From Paulownia fortunei (Eukaryota; Streptophyta; Magnoliopsida; Lamiales; Paulowniaceae): a stretch of 64,000 bases of DNA. The notes under the pieces are model-generated. The model ran no database searches and was not told the origin of the DNA. It worked only from the letters and a program-made list of their open reading frames with translations. Below, in pieces: positions 13,641 through 24,071 of the stretch. The translations under genes and the position numbers were made by a program. The DNA lies in the NCBI GenBank assembly GCA_019321725.1, contig CM033109.1, forward strand, positions 9,951,993 through 10,015,992. The letters run 5' to 3'. Within the stretch, counting starts at the first letter, position 1. Each line of letters starts with the position of its first letter.

Positions 13641-13968
13641 ATCCATTCCTCATTTATATATGTCAACTTTCACCATCGAGCCATCAAGAACAAACATAGA
13701 TAAAAATGCAAAAATGAGTAACAAATTGGCTAAATGAGGTGAATTCCACTTAGAGAGAATATCTCAAAATTTAAACCATTATTTTGTTGGCATATATATT
13801 TCACCAATAGTGACTTTACTCTTGTTAATCAACCCATCTAATTTTTATTTGACCTCAAGGAACTGCATATTTCCAATGTTCTTGCACCTAGACAGATGAT
13901 CAACTCTCTATTAGACTTTTTTCTTAGCAATTAGGCTCATCTTTTTCTTTATAGTAGCTATCTACTTA
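13641..13968. other. unassigned sequence next to the PIF-like element
   Basis: Possibly the upstream part of a copia polyprotein; no motif is clear enough to call. The left TTA target duplication of the following DNA transposon is at 13966-13968. Confidence 0.3.
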
Positions 13969-14818
13969 CGGCTCATTTGATAGCCTTGATGGGATAAAAC
14001 TTGATACCTTTAGGATTTAAAATGTATCAAGGCCCCATAATATGTTGTTTTAAATAGGATGATATCCACCTCTCAAATACTATGTTGTTTGGTTGGACAA
14101 CAAAAAGAGTAGTATACAATGAAGAAAGCCCAAAATAACCTTAAAATTTTCACACCTCTCAATGTCCTAAGATTTACAAATATGATCATCTACCATTCTC
14201 TCTCATCAAACCCACCTTACTTCTAAATATAAAAAAAATCACAAAAAAGGTTAAAATTTCGAAATAACCATGGCTTATGTAACAACATATATATTAATAT
14301 CAAAAACTCACTTCACAAAATATAGAACTATGTTGGAAGAACAAGAAATAGGGGAAAACTCACCTTTAAATTGCCCAAAAGAAGAATAAAACCTAAAAGC
14401 GAAGAAACAAAGCAAAACTTTATTAAAAAGTCATGAAGATATTCCACCCATTTTCATGGGTTCATCATTTTTTAAAATTATTATGTGGAACTTACCACAG
14501 TTTGGCTTTGAGAAAGATGAAGTAGGTTTGAGTAAAGTGGGATTTTACTAGGGAGAAATGAAGAATGGAGTATGAGATAAGTTAGGTTTCAAAAGTGTAT
14601 TTATCTAGAAGGGGTATTTTTATCAAGTTAGAAGTTAGTGTAGGAGGTAATTTTTACTTGGATTAGATATCACACCTAGGTGTGATTTACAAACCAACTT
14701 TGGCCTTATAAGGGTAATAGGGCCTTGCCTATTCTAAGGCCATGTGTCATAAACCAAATAATAAAGTAGGGTGGTTTAGACATTTTCCATGGCAATATCC
14801 TGCTCACCAAACGAGCCC
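13969..14818. mobile_element. PIF/Harbinger-like non-autonomous element
   Basis: An 850-bp element flanked by TTA at 13966-13968 and 14819-14821. The ends are imperfect inverted repeats: CGGCTCATTTGAT at the left, and GGGCTCGTTTGGT read from the right end on the other strand (10 of 13 match). A 3-bp TTA duplication with GGG/CGGCTCGTTTGG-type ends is characteristic of PIF/Harbinger and Tourist-like elements. No transposase is present. Confidence 0.6.
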
Positions 14819-14821
14819 TTA

Positions 14822-16480
14822 AAGCATTAAGTTAAGTCACAAGTTCTAACTTGACTTATCAATATCCATAAAAGTGTATGTGAAGGATTTCTGCCCAATC
14901 TCATATAGACAATGGGGAATAATTCCTGTCCACTCCTTGTGGAATTAGAGAGTCCTTTTCGAATGAGACACTCCTATGGACTTTGGTGTCACTTCTAATC
15001 TTCCCAGTGATTACTAAATGAATTTGTAAAAACTCATAGATATTTAGTGCCTTTTGCACATCTACATGGAGTAGCTCATACCAATTGTTGAGTTTGAAAA
15101 GGTAGCTCATGCACATTGTTTAACTTAAGGCTCTAGTTCCAACTCAGAATGCCTCCTCTTGTGCACCATTTCTTACAAATTTAGCTTCACAACGCTCAAT
15201 AATAGTCATTTTGTTTATTCAATTCATCATTAGCAAATAAAGAAATGAGAGAGTTTTGGGTTGTCAAACTTCATTTAGTATGCAAGGTGACCAATCTCAT
15301 TACAAGCACTTGACATTTGTTGATGTTGGGTTACCTCTATCACTAATGTGACATATCTTTATCACTTTATTGAATCAATTTGTGGTTCTAGTTTCCTTTT
15401 TCCCTTGTCTTGCTCATCTTTGCTTATGCTAATATTCACTTTAATTGGGTTACATTGGTCATATGAGCGACAAATGTAACTACTTGTGAATATTTTGACT
15501 TTCTATAATCAACCACAAGTTATGATATTTTTGTTGAATATTTGATCTAGTCAATGATAACAAAAGTTCCAAATTTTCATAAGTTTGCTGCAACTTAAGG
15601 ATAATTAGAACTTATTGCTTATGAGTGAGCTAATATCCAGAAAATAGAGCTCAAGCTGTTTAGTTAGATTATTGTATTTGTAGCTTAACAAAGTATGACG
15701 CAAACTCTAGTCTTGATCTACTCGGCGTCTAAATCGTAATTATATTGACAATTGTTTTCATTTCCATGCTCAATATGTTTAAAAAGTATAGAATAGGTGA
15801 GTTGGTCTAAGATCTCTAAATTAGTTAAATTAATTGCATAATTTAAGTATTGGTCTAATATTTTATTCTAGATTCAAGTAAATTTTTTAATATTCATTTA
15901 AAAATAAAATCACACCTCAGGCTAGTAATCATCTTTCATTGAATTAAAGGGTATATTGAAAAATTATTAATCGTCAATACAATAACACTTTGCCCACTTT
16001 TTGTTGAGTTTGCACGTTCTAGGAAGAGATAATGTAGCAGATTTAAAAAAATTCAATAATTAAAATGACAACGTATCATATGAGATTAAAAATGAATCCC
16101 AAACCATCATGATTGGATCAATTATGCATTTTCTAATACCTAATATTTTGGGACAAATTTCGTAAAATCTTTACCTGGTTCGCTTCCCATTGTAGAAGAT
16201 GTGTGAAACGACTCAAGTTGTTATCTCAGTGCGACCAAATCATCAAGAACCCTTTAGTAGGAAACAATTCTCATTTCAGAGTCCCAAATGTTATGTCTCT
16301 AAATTTATCTACACCTAAGATATCCACTTACGATTAATTATATGCTACTAAAAATTTAATCCATCAATTTTAAACTAGAATCCAATTTGTGGAACAAATA
16401 CAACTTTTGTATGTATTTGGTGTGTGTGATTTAGTTATTGATTCAAGCCTTGAAAATAAGAATTAAATCATGAGGGGCCA
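14822..16480. other. no gene recognised
   Basis: AT-rich sequence. A 71-codon minus-strand frame (14901-15116) has no recognisable motif. Some of this may be old copia gag or LTR sequence, but nothing supports a call. Confidence 0.4.
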
Positions 16481-17250
16481 TTTTTGTGGCTCAAGAAGAA
16501 AATAAATTTTCACTCAAGAAGGAGCTGAAGAGCACAATTTGGGGCTAGAAATTGCTCAAAAATATACTGGAAAATCCTCCTACATTCGGCCCCTTTAGCT
16601 CCCTTTTAAATCTCTCAATCCCATTCATAATGGGAGTTGATATCCTATCTTATCTCCAACTCTTATTGTGAATATTAAATCTAATTTAAGTCTATGGGTT
16701 TCCTACAGGCCCACACCAAATTGGGCTTAGACCTTATTAGGTCCAATTTCATTAGTTTCACTAATTTAGTCATGAATTGATTGAGCTCTTTTAATTAATT
16801 GATACAATCAATTAATTAATTAATTTATCTTAATTAGGCCTCATAATCTAATCAGTTCCAATTAATTAATTCTATCAATAAATTATAATAATTTAACACT
16901 TGATTTAATTTGAAACTCATTATTTAATCACATTAATTAATTTAATCCAATACTTGTATTAATTTTTGAAAAAGAAATGGACTTCTCCAACTTTGTGTGT
17001 TACCCAAAATGTTCATCAATAGGTTAACAGTAGGCTCACAACTCTTATGACTTAATTTAATATTTAATTATTTTGATTAATTTATATGAATTAATAGCTT
17101 AATTCCAAACATCCACAAATCTTGATTAGTATCTAGTAACATGCCACAAAAATCATAAGAAGTAACAAATCTTTTCAATTATGAATATTATGGAAATACG
17201 TCCTTTCGCCCACTAATCTCAAGAAAACCTAATCTTTTTTCCGAAAAAAT
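16480..17250 (-). repeat. copia LTR fragment related to 952-2871
   Basis: It shares ordered short blocks with the LTR at about 1600-2100: the TTAATTAATTAATT-rich part, CTTTGTGTGT, a CATG(T/C)CA block, TTTTCAATTATGA, and a CCTTT...CCCA segment, all in the same orientation and order. Similarity stops near 17250. Ends and TSD were not found, so this is a diverged relative or truncated copy. Confidence 0.4.
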
Positions 17251-17654
17251 GCCTTTGGGATTAGAAAAAAAAAATGACAGCCCCATAAAATTCTCTCTCT
17301 ACCAATTCTATCCCCAACCCCAAGCTGCTCGATCCCATTGGAACAAGATCTTATGACACAAGAAACAATCTTAATATGCGTTCATCTAGAGCCTTAAAGA
17401 AGATTTTGAATCGGTTGTTCCTCCAATTGCAAAGAAATCAGTTTTGAATGAAAACCTGTAGTGGTTATTAATCAAAAAGGCTAGAATTATTTAGCAAGTT
17501 CATTCAGATTTGCTTTAATCGGAAAATTTTTGCATGGTTGTCCTAATTTTCATATATTGAAATAAAAGTTTTTTAGGTCCATATGATATAGGCATGATCA
17601 ATTTTAAACATATATGGATTAAGCTTTCCACAAAAGATGATTATATAAGAATAT
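17251..17654. other. no gene recognised
   Basis: AT-rich sequence between the copia LTR fragment and the MULE-TIR-like block. No motif found. Confidence 0.4.
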
Positions 17655-18100
17655 GGGCAAAATTGCAAAATTAGTCCTGTAATTAAGGAGAGGTGCCAAA
17701 ATTAGTCCTGTAATTAAGGAGAGGTGCCAAAATTAGTCCTGTTTAAATTTAAAAATTCAATTTAATCCTGTAACTAATAAATTTGCTTGAATTGAGTCCA
17801 AATTTCACTAGAATCTTGAAAATCAGCCGAAAATTGTCATGTGAAAGGCATGTGACCAAAAAAATTTGGGGATTTATGGAATTCCGGCATTAAGAAACTT
17901 ATGTGGACATCCCTTGCTGACTTGGCGTGCACGTGGATAAGAGATGAAGATGACATGGTTCCTCCCTCATCTGCCCACTCAGATTAAGTTGCCAAATTAG
18001 CCCATACCTAAGCTTAATTTGGAGAAAAAATAATATGTTCCCAAAATGACATAAAAATCCTAATTTTCACCAAATCCCCAAATCAACCACACAAGAACCT
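17655..18100. repeat. MULE terminal-inverted-repeat-like sequence with 31-bp tandem units
   Basis: It starts GGGCAAAATTGCAAAATTAG and runs into units of CAAAATTAGTCCTGTAATT: copies at 17666-17696 and 17697-17727 are identical over 31 bp, and a third partial copy follows. Sequences of this 'AAATTAGTCCTGTAA' type are common in long terminal repeats of plant Mutator-like elements. It lies on the 3' side of the minus-strand MULE transposase gene, where a TIR would be expected. I did not find the partner TIR beyond 58.4 kb, so the assignment is inference. Confidence 0.4.
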
Positions 18101-18157
18101 CAACCCAACCTATGGGATTTTATCCTTAATTGAACATAAGGAGAAACTCCATCAAAA

Positions 18158-18815
18158 ATGTTTGAAGCTTCACAAGTCACCGACTTTGTTGACTGCTATT
18201 ATGGAATAAGACTCGTGCATCGTACCTCATGGACTAATGATAATCCAGGGAGGAGATTTCAATCTTGCAGGCACTACAATGTAAGAAGCTTGTTCTGATT
18301 TTTGCTATGGCAGTTGAGGAAAAAATGTAATCTGTGTGAATTTCTAAAAAATAAACTGAAAATATGGAAGAATAGTTTAATCCCAACTTGAATTTTGCCT
18401 AAGGTTATCAAAAATATTTTTAATTTTCAATTCTGAATATTGAAATTGAAGTTAATTTTTTTTATTTTGTGTTGCTATGTGGAATGTTTAAAATAAATAT
18501 ATGAATAAATTGTTGGATTCTAATTAGAAAATTTTTCAATAAAATATATGATGATATTTTCAAGATTGAGAAATGTAAGAATATTGATTTAGAATTATTT
18601 GTTGTTGATGTTTTGAATTTGCAAAGAGGAGGTTGCAGATTCTTTGGTTGGGAGAATCCTCCAATGTACCATAGGGCTAGGATAATAATTCCAGGCTTAG
18701 GAGGATTAATGCAATAGAGGAAGAGAACTGAAAGCTGAAGTGCAATAATAGAAAATTGCTCAAACTGCTACTTTTGATGCCTTTGGCTTTTTCGTTGGAT
18801 ATGCAAAACTTATGA
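18158..18815 (+). pseudogene. GRF-type zinc-finger protein remnant
   Basis: Exon 1 runs from ATG at 18158 to about 18280, followed by a GTAAG donor. It carries the GRF signature: C-Y-Y-G, then RTSWTNDNPGRRFQSC. The second part, from about 18625, has GGCRFFGWENPP, completing the zinc-binding motif, then a short helical, charged stretch (INAIEEEN, KLK) and a hydrophobic segment (LKLLLLMPLAFSL) ending in a stop at 18813-18815. GRF, coiled coil and a C-terminal membrane segment is the usual layout of small plant GRF proteins. A frameshift, a TGA inside the coiled coil and an acceptor that does not fit the frame mark it as broken. It lies head-on to the MULE gene, between it and a TIR-like sequence, so it may be a second ORF of that transposon; its role is unknown. 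Confidence 0.7.
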
Positions 18816-19486
18816 TAAGTAGACTAGTGTGAGTGACATTCAAGGTTCAAGTTTGAAGATGATTCCATGATGTGATTTGAATGATGGACTTTGTACGAAG
18901 TTTTGATTAGGTTAGCTTCAATGTTGTGATGATATATTTGAAAAAAATTATGCATTAGCACTAAGGTTGAAGGTGGAAGATGTAATGTAGTAATGTTGAT
19001 CTTTTCAATGTGTTTTAGCTTTTGTATTTATCTTGCCATGTTGTTTTGATATTTTATTTTAACTCATGAACATAAAATTGTATCCATTTCCAAAGCTAAA
19101 AGCAAATATATAACTTCTTAAAATTATATTCATTCCAAAATCTATTTTAAGGTCTTATTAAACCTGTTAAAACAAGTATATCAATTGTTATGAAGCCTTT
19201 TACAATAAATATTGCCATAAAAAATACAATGAAGGACTTCAACACAAACATGAGCTGATTCATTGTAATCCCAACATCAATATCCAGTACTTCTTTACCA
19301 ACATAAACAAAAACATTTATCTTGCCATTTTGGCTCATCAAAACAAAGTAAAACATTAGTAGCCATCTAGCCATCTATCCTGCCATCTTTTTCACCAAAA
19401 TATCAAAATATTTTTCTTGCTATTTTGCTTTACTAAATCCATATATACAGTACATGGTTCACAAAATCCAACCAAAAATAACTATA
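18816..19486. other. 3' flank of the MULE transposase gene
   Basis: Convergent spacer between the GRF remnant (plus) and the MULE last exon (minus). AT-rich with repeated CTTGCCAT(C/T)TTG words at about 19030, 19320 and 19380. The 75-codon frame at 19147-19374 has no domain and is probably 3' untranslated sequence. Confidence 0.4.
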
Positions 19487-20001
19487 TCACTTTATATGTA
19501 CCCCTTCCATACTTCTTTTTGCATTCTTGGTTTTCCTACTTGTTTGACTTGGTTGAGACAAAGTAGAATTAGTGTTTGAAATGTCCAAAACATTTTGCCC
19601 CATTCCACTATAATATGCTTAAGTGGTTCAAATAATATTGTGATGATACTTCTGGATATGGAATGTCCACCCACGAATGGTGGAGGTGCCCTAATTTGTA
19701 CCCTTGGTTGCAGTAAAGCTGGTTGTAGTAGAGGTGGTTGCATCATCACTTTTTGACATTTGTAGTTGTTGGTACATTGAAGGACAAGACATTTTAGGCA
19801 TTTGAGGTTGTTCATATGAAGATTCAGTTGTAGTTTAGCTCATCAATACTTCTATTTCATCTTCATTAGTTGTAGTTACTTGTACCCCTAAATACCTTAC
19901 TGGTGGTAAAATTGATGGCCTTAGCGGAGATAGAGGGTCAAATTAGCTTGTAACCTCAACTTGGGGTGTATTATGATTTGTAGCTGGCACTAGAGGTTCA
20001 T
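19487..20001 (-). pseudogene. MULE transposase, last exon
   Basis: Minus strand. An AG acceptor (20002-20003) precedes one frame reading to a natural-looking TGA at 19487-19489. The frame has no indel but carries in-frame stops, mostly explainable as CAA/CAG or CGA changed to TAA/TAG or TGA. The product is Gln/Thr/Ser/Pro-rich (MYQQLQMSKS; NTNSTLSQPSQTS) and ends in a basic stretch, as is common for C-terminal tails of plant Mutator transposases. It continues the micro-exon array directly upstream. Confidence 0.65.
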
Positions 20002-20070
20002 CTACAAAATGTATAAACATATTTTTAGTTAGTATAAGTATAACATAAATTTTTTGAGCAGTGTGCTTAT

Positions 20071-20684
20071 AATTTTTCCACTCCTACTACCTGCTGTAGA
20101 CTTGTTGCGAGCATCCTTTCTCACCTGCAAAATATAAGAAAATATCCTTAATGTAATATAAAAAATATGAGATTGGATGAAAACAATGCATGCAATGTAC
20201 TTACATTTTCCCCACTGTCAATAGCCCTTATTACAAACTTTTTAGGAGCATTAATTTTCTTTCTCACCTATAAAATATGGGAAAATAACATTACTTGGCA
20301 TAATATAGCAAACATAATATAACATATCAAAACTCAGCAAAAATGTACTTATATGTTTTCCACTGCCACTAGCCCCTGCTGCTGAATGGTCATCAGTTTT
20401 TCTTTTCACCTAAAAATTGTACAATCATTTCTCTAGTTAGTATAATGCACACTTGTACTTAAAATATAGAATTTACTTACATTTTCCTCATTGCTACTAG
20501 CCCTTGCTGCAGACTTATTGGGAGTATCTTTTATCACCTACAAAAATATAAGAAAATATTACACTCAGTATAATATAAAAAATATGAGATTGGATGAAAA
20601 CAATATATTCCACTACATACATTTTTCCCCATTGATAGTAGTCTCTGCTGTAGACTTTGTAGGAGCATTAGTTTTCTCCCTCAC
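20071..20684 (-). repeat. five tandem micro-exon/intron modules in the MULE transposase tail
   Basis: Five units of 128-147 bp. Exons (high to low): 20684-20621, 20537-20481, 20409-20353, 20267-20205, 20124-20071, i.e. 64, 57, 57, 63 and 54 nt. Each starts GTG after a T-rich AG acceptor and ends before GTAAGT, GTATGT or a decayed ATAAG donor. Introns are 69-85 nt. Four of five exons are multiples of three and all keep phase 0, so each adds one related 18-21-residue module: V-R/K-K-x-x-N/D-A-P-x-K-S-x-A followed by a Gly/Ser/Asn-rich end. This looks like repeated duplication of one exon with its flanking intron. Confidence 0.7.
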
Positions 20685-20766
20685 CTGAAAATTGGAGGAA
20701 ATAGCATTACTTGGCATAATAGATCAAATATCAAGTAAAGAATTTAAAACATTTGAAACTACTTAC

Positions 20767-21061
20767 CATCAATTTAGTCCTTGCTCCGCCCTTGGACATG
20801 TTCCTACATTATGTCCAGGGACACCATAAAGCCTACACTTCACAGTAGTTTGTTGTCTTTTCATCTTCAATGTCTATTTTCCTTTGGTCTTCTTTTTCTT
20901 TCCATTTGGCTCATGTCTACCAACACCTCTTACAAAGTTTGGAGGTAAAGGAGGAATGAACAATGTCTCATCCCATAATTACTCACAACTAATTCCCATG
21001 ATAGCAGGTGCATACACTTTTTTGTAAGTCTCAATACTATAACAAGAGTGAACATAGTCCT
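20767..21061 (-). pseudogene. MULE transposase, exon with post-SWIM region and zinc knuckle
   Basis: Minus strand; continues the frame from 23970-24066 once the solo LTR is removed. It reads YVHSCYSIETYKKVYAPAI, the block that follows the SWIM finger in plant Mutator transposases, then a basic stretch, then CRLYGVPGHNVGTCP, a CCHC-type zinc knuckle (C-x2-G/Y-x-x-G-H-N-x4-C form). A GTAAGT donor is at 20766. Two C-to-T type stops and a 1-nt shift near the exon end show decay. Product role: DNA binding by the cut-and-paste transposase of the Mutator superfamily. Confidence 0.8.
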
Positions 21062-23964
21062 TGTGATACCCGAGCCTCTTACTACTCACATGGCCAAATA
21101 TGATTCATGCATTACGTGTTAATTTTATATGTTATTTTCATTTCTATTAACATTGCATAATTTATTTCATTTTATACGACATTCTTGAATATTAAACTTA
21201 ATTCTGAAGTTCTTGCACGGTATTAGTTATTGAATTTCCTAATCTAAGTAGTTGATTTTATATTGCAATAAGAAGAAAATGAGGTGGATCAATATTAAAT
21301 ATAGATGGGATATATAGATTATAATTTTGGAACTGTTAAAAGTGTTACTAGTAAGCTTATACGGTTTAATTTGATTTGATCAAGTTATTTCAAAAGTATA
21401 TATTTGTAAATTAACATACTTGGGATATTAGACATGATATAATGTGATTTAAGTGTCCTATTACAAGCCCAAATATATGCATATGATTTTAGAAATGCAA
21501 ACTTGATATTTCGTTAAGAATCCGATGTGAATCGATTTGGAGATCGAATGAACGGACATAGAAAATAACTATGGGAATGAATGGTGACTAAGATAGGTTG
21601 CAACTAAATAAAAATAGGTGAGACACACAAGATTAGGGCTGCAAGATAAGGGAGAAAATCAAATCTTACCATTTACTTGCCACCTCATGCTTTCTTATTA
21701 AGCTTAAGCTAACATCTCAAGCTAACACCTCAAACCCTTCACCCTTAAGCCACGACCAGACCCTCATTTCAGCCATTTTCATCTTCCAAACACACACCTT
21801 AAGGTCTCCAAGTGATCCAAATTGAGTCCAAGTTGAAATAAAAGCAAGAAAAGCAAAGGAGAAGTGATTACCATCAAGTTAACCTCAAAATCTGCATAGG
21901 TAACACTTATCTACGGTTTTTCCTTTGATTTTCAGATTATTATGAATGGTTTTATTGTTTATTAAGCTTTCAATATCTATTATAAAAGTGTTAGGAAGTT
22001 TTTAGTTAGACTTTGGTGCACAAAGAAAGGGTTTTTGATGACAAACACTTAATAGGAAATACTTGTGGCAGAAACTGTCATCTTACTATTTTCTTGTGTT
22101 TTAGGCTTCAAAAGTGTATGGTATGTTGAATAAAACCTATAATTATTACCATTTACATAACCATATATGATTTAAGAGTATTGGAATGAAGTTTTATCAG
22201 TTGGAAATTGAAATAGAGAATGATATTGGAGAAACACTCAAACTGCCAAAATAGCAAAATCTGTTTTGGTGTGCTGTGAAGGAGACTGAATTAGGGGAGC
22301 TAAATCTATTATTTTTGGTAATAATATAACCTGGTTATCTCCTTATATATGTTATCTAAGTATGGTGAAAATTTTGTAGTGATTGGATATACTTAAGGGT
22401 GCCAAAACCATTAATGTCATGAAGTGTGCAAAACTGTCACGGTAGGAAACAATCTGTTTCAGTATGTTGTGAAGAGAGCTGATCTTGGGAAGCTATATCC
22501 GTGATTTTTAGCAATTCTATGATATGTTTACATTTATATACATGTTATCTAAGTGTGGTAAAAATTTGGGAGTGATTGGATATGCTTAGGGATGTTAAAA
22601 TTATCATGCAACTAAACTTGACAACAAGAAAATATGAAAATGTGAATCTGCCACATTTTATCACTTAGCATGTTTCAACCTTGACATGTTGCTATTGAGT
22701 GTTAACAATTAGGTATATACTGTTAGAGTTATAATACTTCAATTACATGATGTTTTCATGTATTTAAGTTGAGAAATTGAGGTATTTGAGGGGCTATATT
22801 GGGTTCCAGTTTGTGAAAGCTTGATTGTTAGCTTATAGCTTGGTGTTTAAGGTCTAGTATGAGATTTTGTGCTTTCAACTTGCCAAATTGGGAATGGTGC
22901 TTGATGTTGGGTAATATTACAGGCTATTTTACATCTAAGGTTGGAGAGGAATACTAAACAAATTTAAACTAAGCCACCAACCAAGTGAAAGGTAAGTAAA
23001 GATTCATTTGCAACTACAATGCATAGACATAGTAGATGTGTGAATTATATGTAATATCATAAATCATATGTGCATAGTAGAGGGCTCTCAATTGAGTATA
23101 CATACATGGGCATTATCATTAGCACGTGCATGCATCATATATGAGCATTGTGATAAATCTTGCATTGCACGGCATGATTCAGAGAAAGGAAAATATTTTG
23201 TTGACCACTACTAGTGCACCGAAGCATGCATGGAATTGCATGGTTTTATGCATGGATTTGCAAGTTCGTGTGCATGGATTTGCATGCGTATGAGTATGCA
23301 TAGATTTGCATGCTTATATGATTATTGGCCATTGGATTATGGCGGGATACAGAGCTCTTTTCCGGTGCATGGGATAGTAGCGTTGGTCAGGGGCCCAAGA
23401 AAGAAATGATTTTGAGAGAAATATTTTAAGGCATAAAATTACATTGTGAGCATAGCATTTTGAGTTGCATGACTTGATATTGTGGATTATTCTTTGACAT
23501 GCATAATATTTACTTGTTGAGCATTAGCTCATATAGTTTATGCATTGTAGGTGAGTACGATGATACCTGAAGCATCTTTTATTGGCTGGGTGGCGGTTGG
23601 AGCTCCTGCAGGTGTCTGAGAGAGTGTGTACATGGATGACGACCTGTTGGGCTATTTTGTTGGCTTATTATATTTTGAGTCTATTGTATTATATTTTTAG
23701 ACTGGTACTATATTTCACTTTTAAAACTTTACTGTAAATAAGTATGTAAATATTGGGTCGTTGTGGGTGTTGTGCTTTTATATAAATATCGATCCTGCTA
23801 TATACATGACATGTGTTAGAAAGTATTTTAAACAGGGTTGTGCAGTAAGAAGTGATTTATCTTTTCTTAAAGTGTTACAAAAAAAAAATATTTCATGCAT
23901 GCACACAGGTTCTATCATGTTAAATTATAATATATATCTAGTTGTGTAGTAATGGGGTGTTACA
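21062..23964 (+). mobile_element. solo LTR, family X (2.9 kb)
   Basis: Starts TGTGATACCCGAGCC and ends GGGGTGTTACA, with the exact 5-bp target duplication GTCCT at 21057-21061 and 23965-23969. No internal region is present, so this is a solo LTR left by recombination between the two LTRs of a full element. It lies inside the MULE transposase, just after the SWIM-finger codons. Two halves of a diverged copy occur at 41001-42145 and 47809-49254. Family X is probably Ty3-like from its terminal sequence and length; no pol gene links to it here. Confidence 0.9.
23225..23315. repeat. short tandem TGCATGGATTTGCA repeats inside solo LTR X
   Basis: About four degenerate copies of a roughly 20-24-bp unit built on GCATGGATTTGCATG. 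Present in the LTR only; the inverted copy near 41690-41740 keeps a decayed version. Such repeats are common in LTR U3 regions. Confidence 0.5.
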
Positions 23965-23969
23965 GTCCT

Positions 23970-24071
23970 CTGGAAATTCATTTTGGTTGAGTATAGCACT
24001 AAGGGCATGTTTGCAAGGAATGTCACTCAACCCTCACATCCTACATGTACAAATAGACATATCCAAGTCCA
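23970..24071 (-). pseudogene. MULE transposase, SWIM zinc-finger segment
   Basis: Minus strand. Reads DLDMSICTCRM, stop, GLSDIPCKHALSAIL. The C-x-C...C-x-H spacing is the SWIM finger of Mutator transposases; the stop replaces the usual Trp (TGG to TGA). The codons continue without shift into 21061 and downward after removal of solo LTR X, and into 56238 and upward after removal of the Athila nest. Positions 24067-24071 (GTCCA) are also the left target duplication of Athila A1. Confidence 0.85.

Noticed and set aside
14901..15116. 71-codon minus-strand frame as a copia gag
   Set aside because: No gag motif or zinc knuckle; only its position suggested it.
17666..17740. CRISPR-like direct repeats
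   Set aside because: The units are contiguous with no unique spacers, and the DNA is eukaryotic.
19147..19374. 75-codon hydrophobic minus-strand frame
   Set aside because: It lies downstream of the natural stop of the MULE last exon and has no homology I recognise.
20071..20684. Plain non-coding satellite
   Set aside because: Splice-site dinucleotides, phase-0 exon lengths and a conserved peptide module favour duplicated exons instead.
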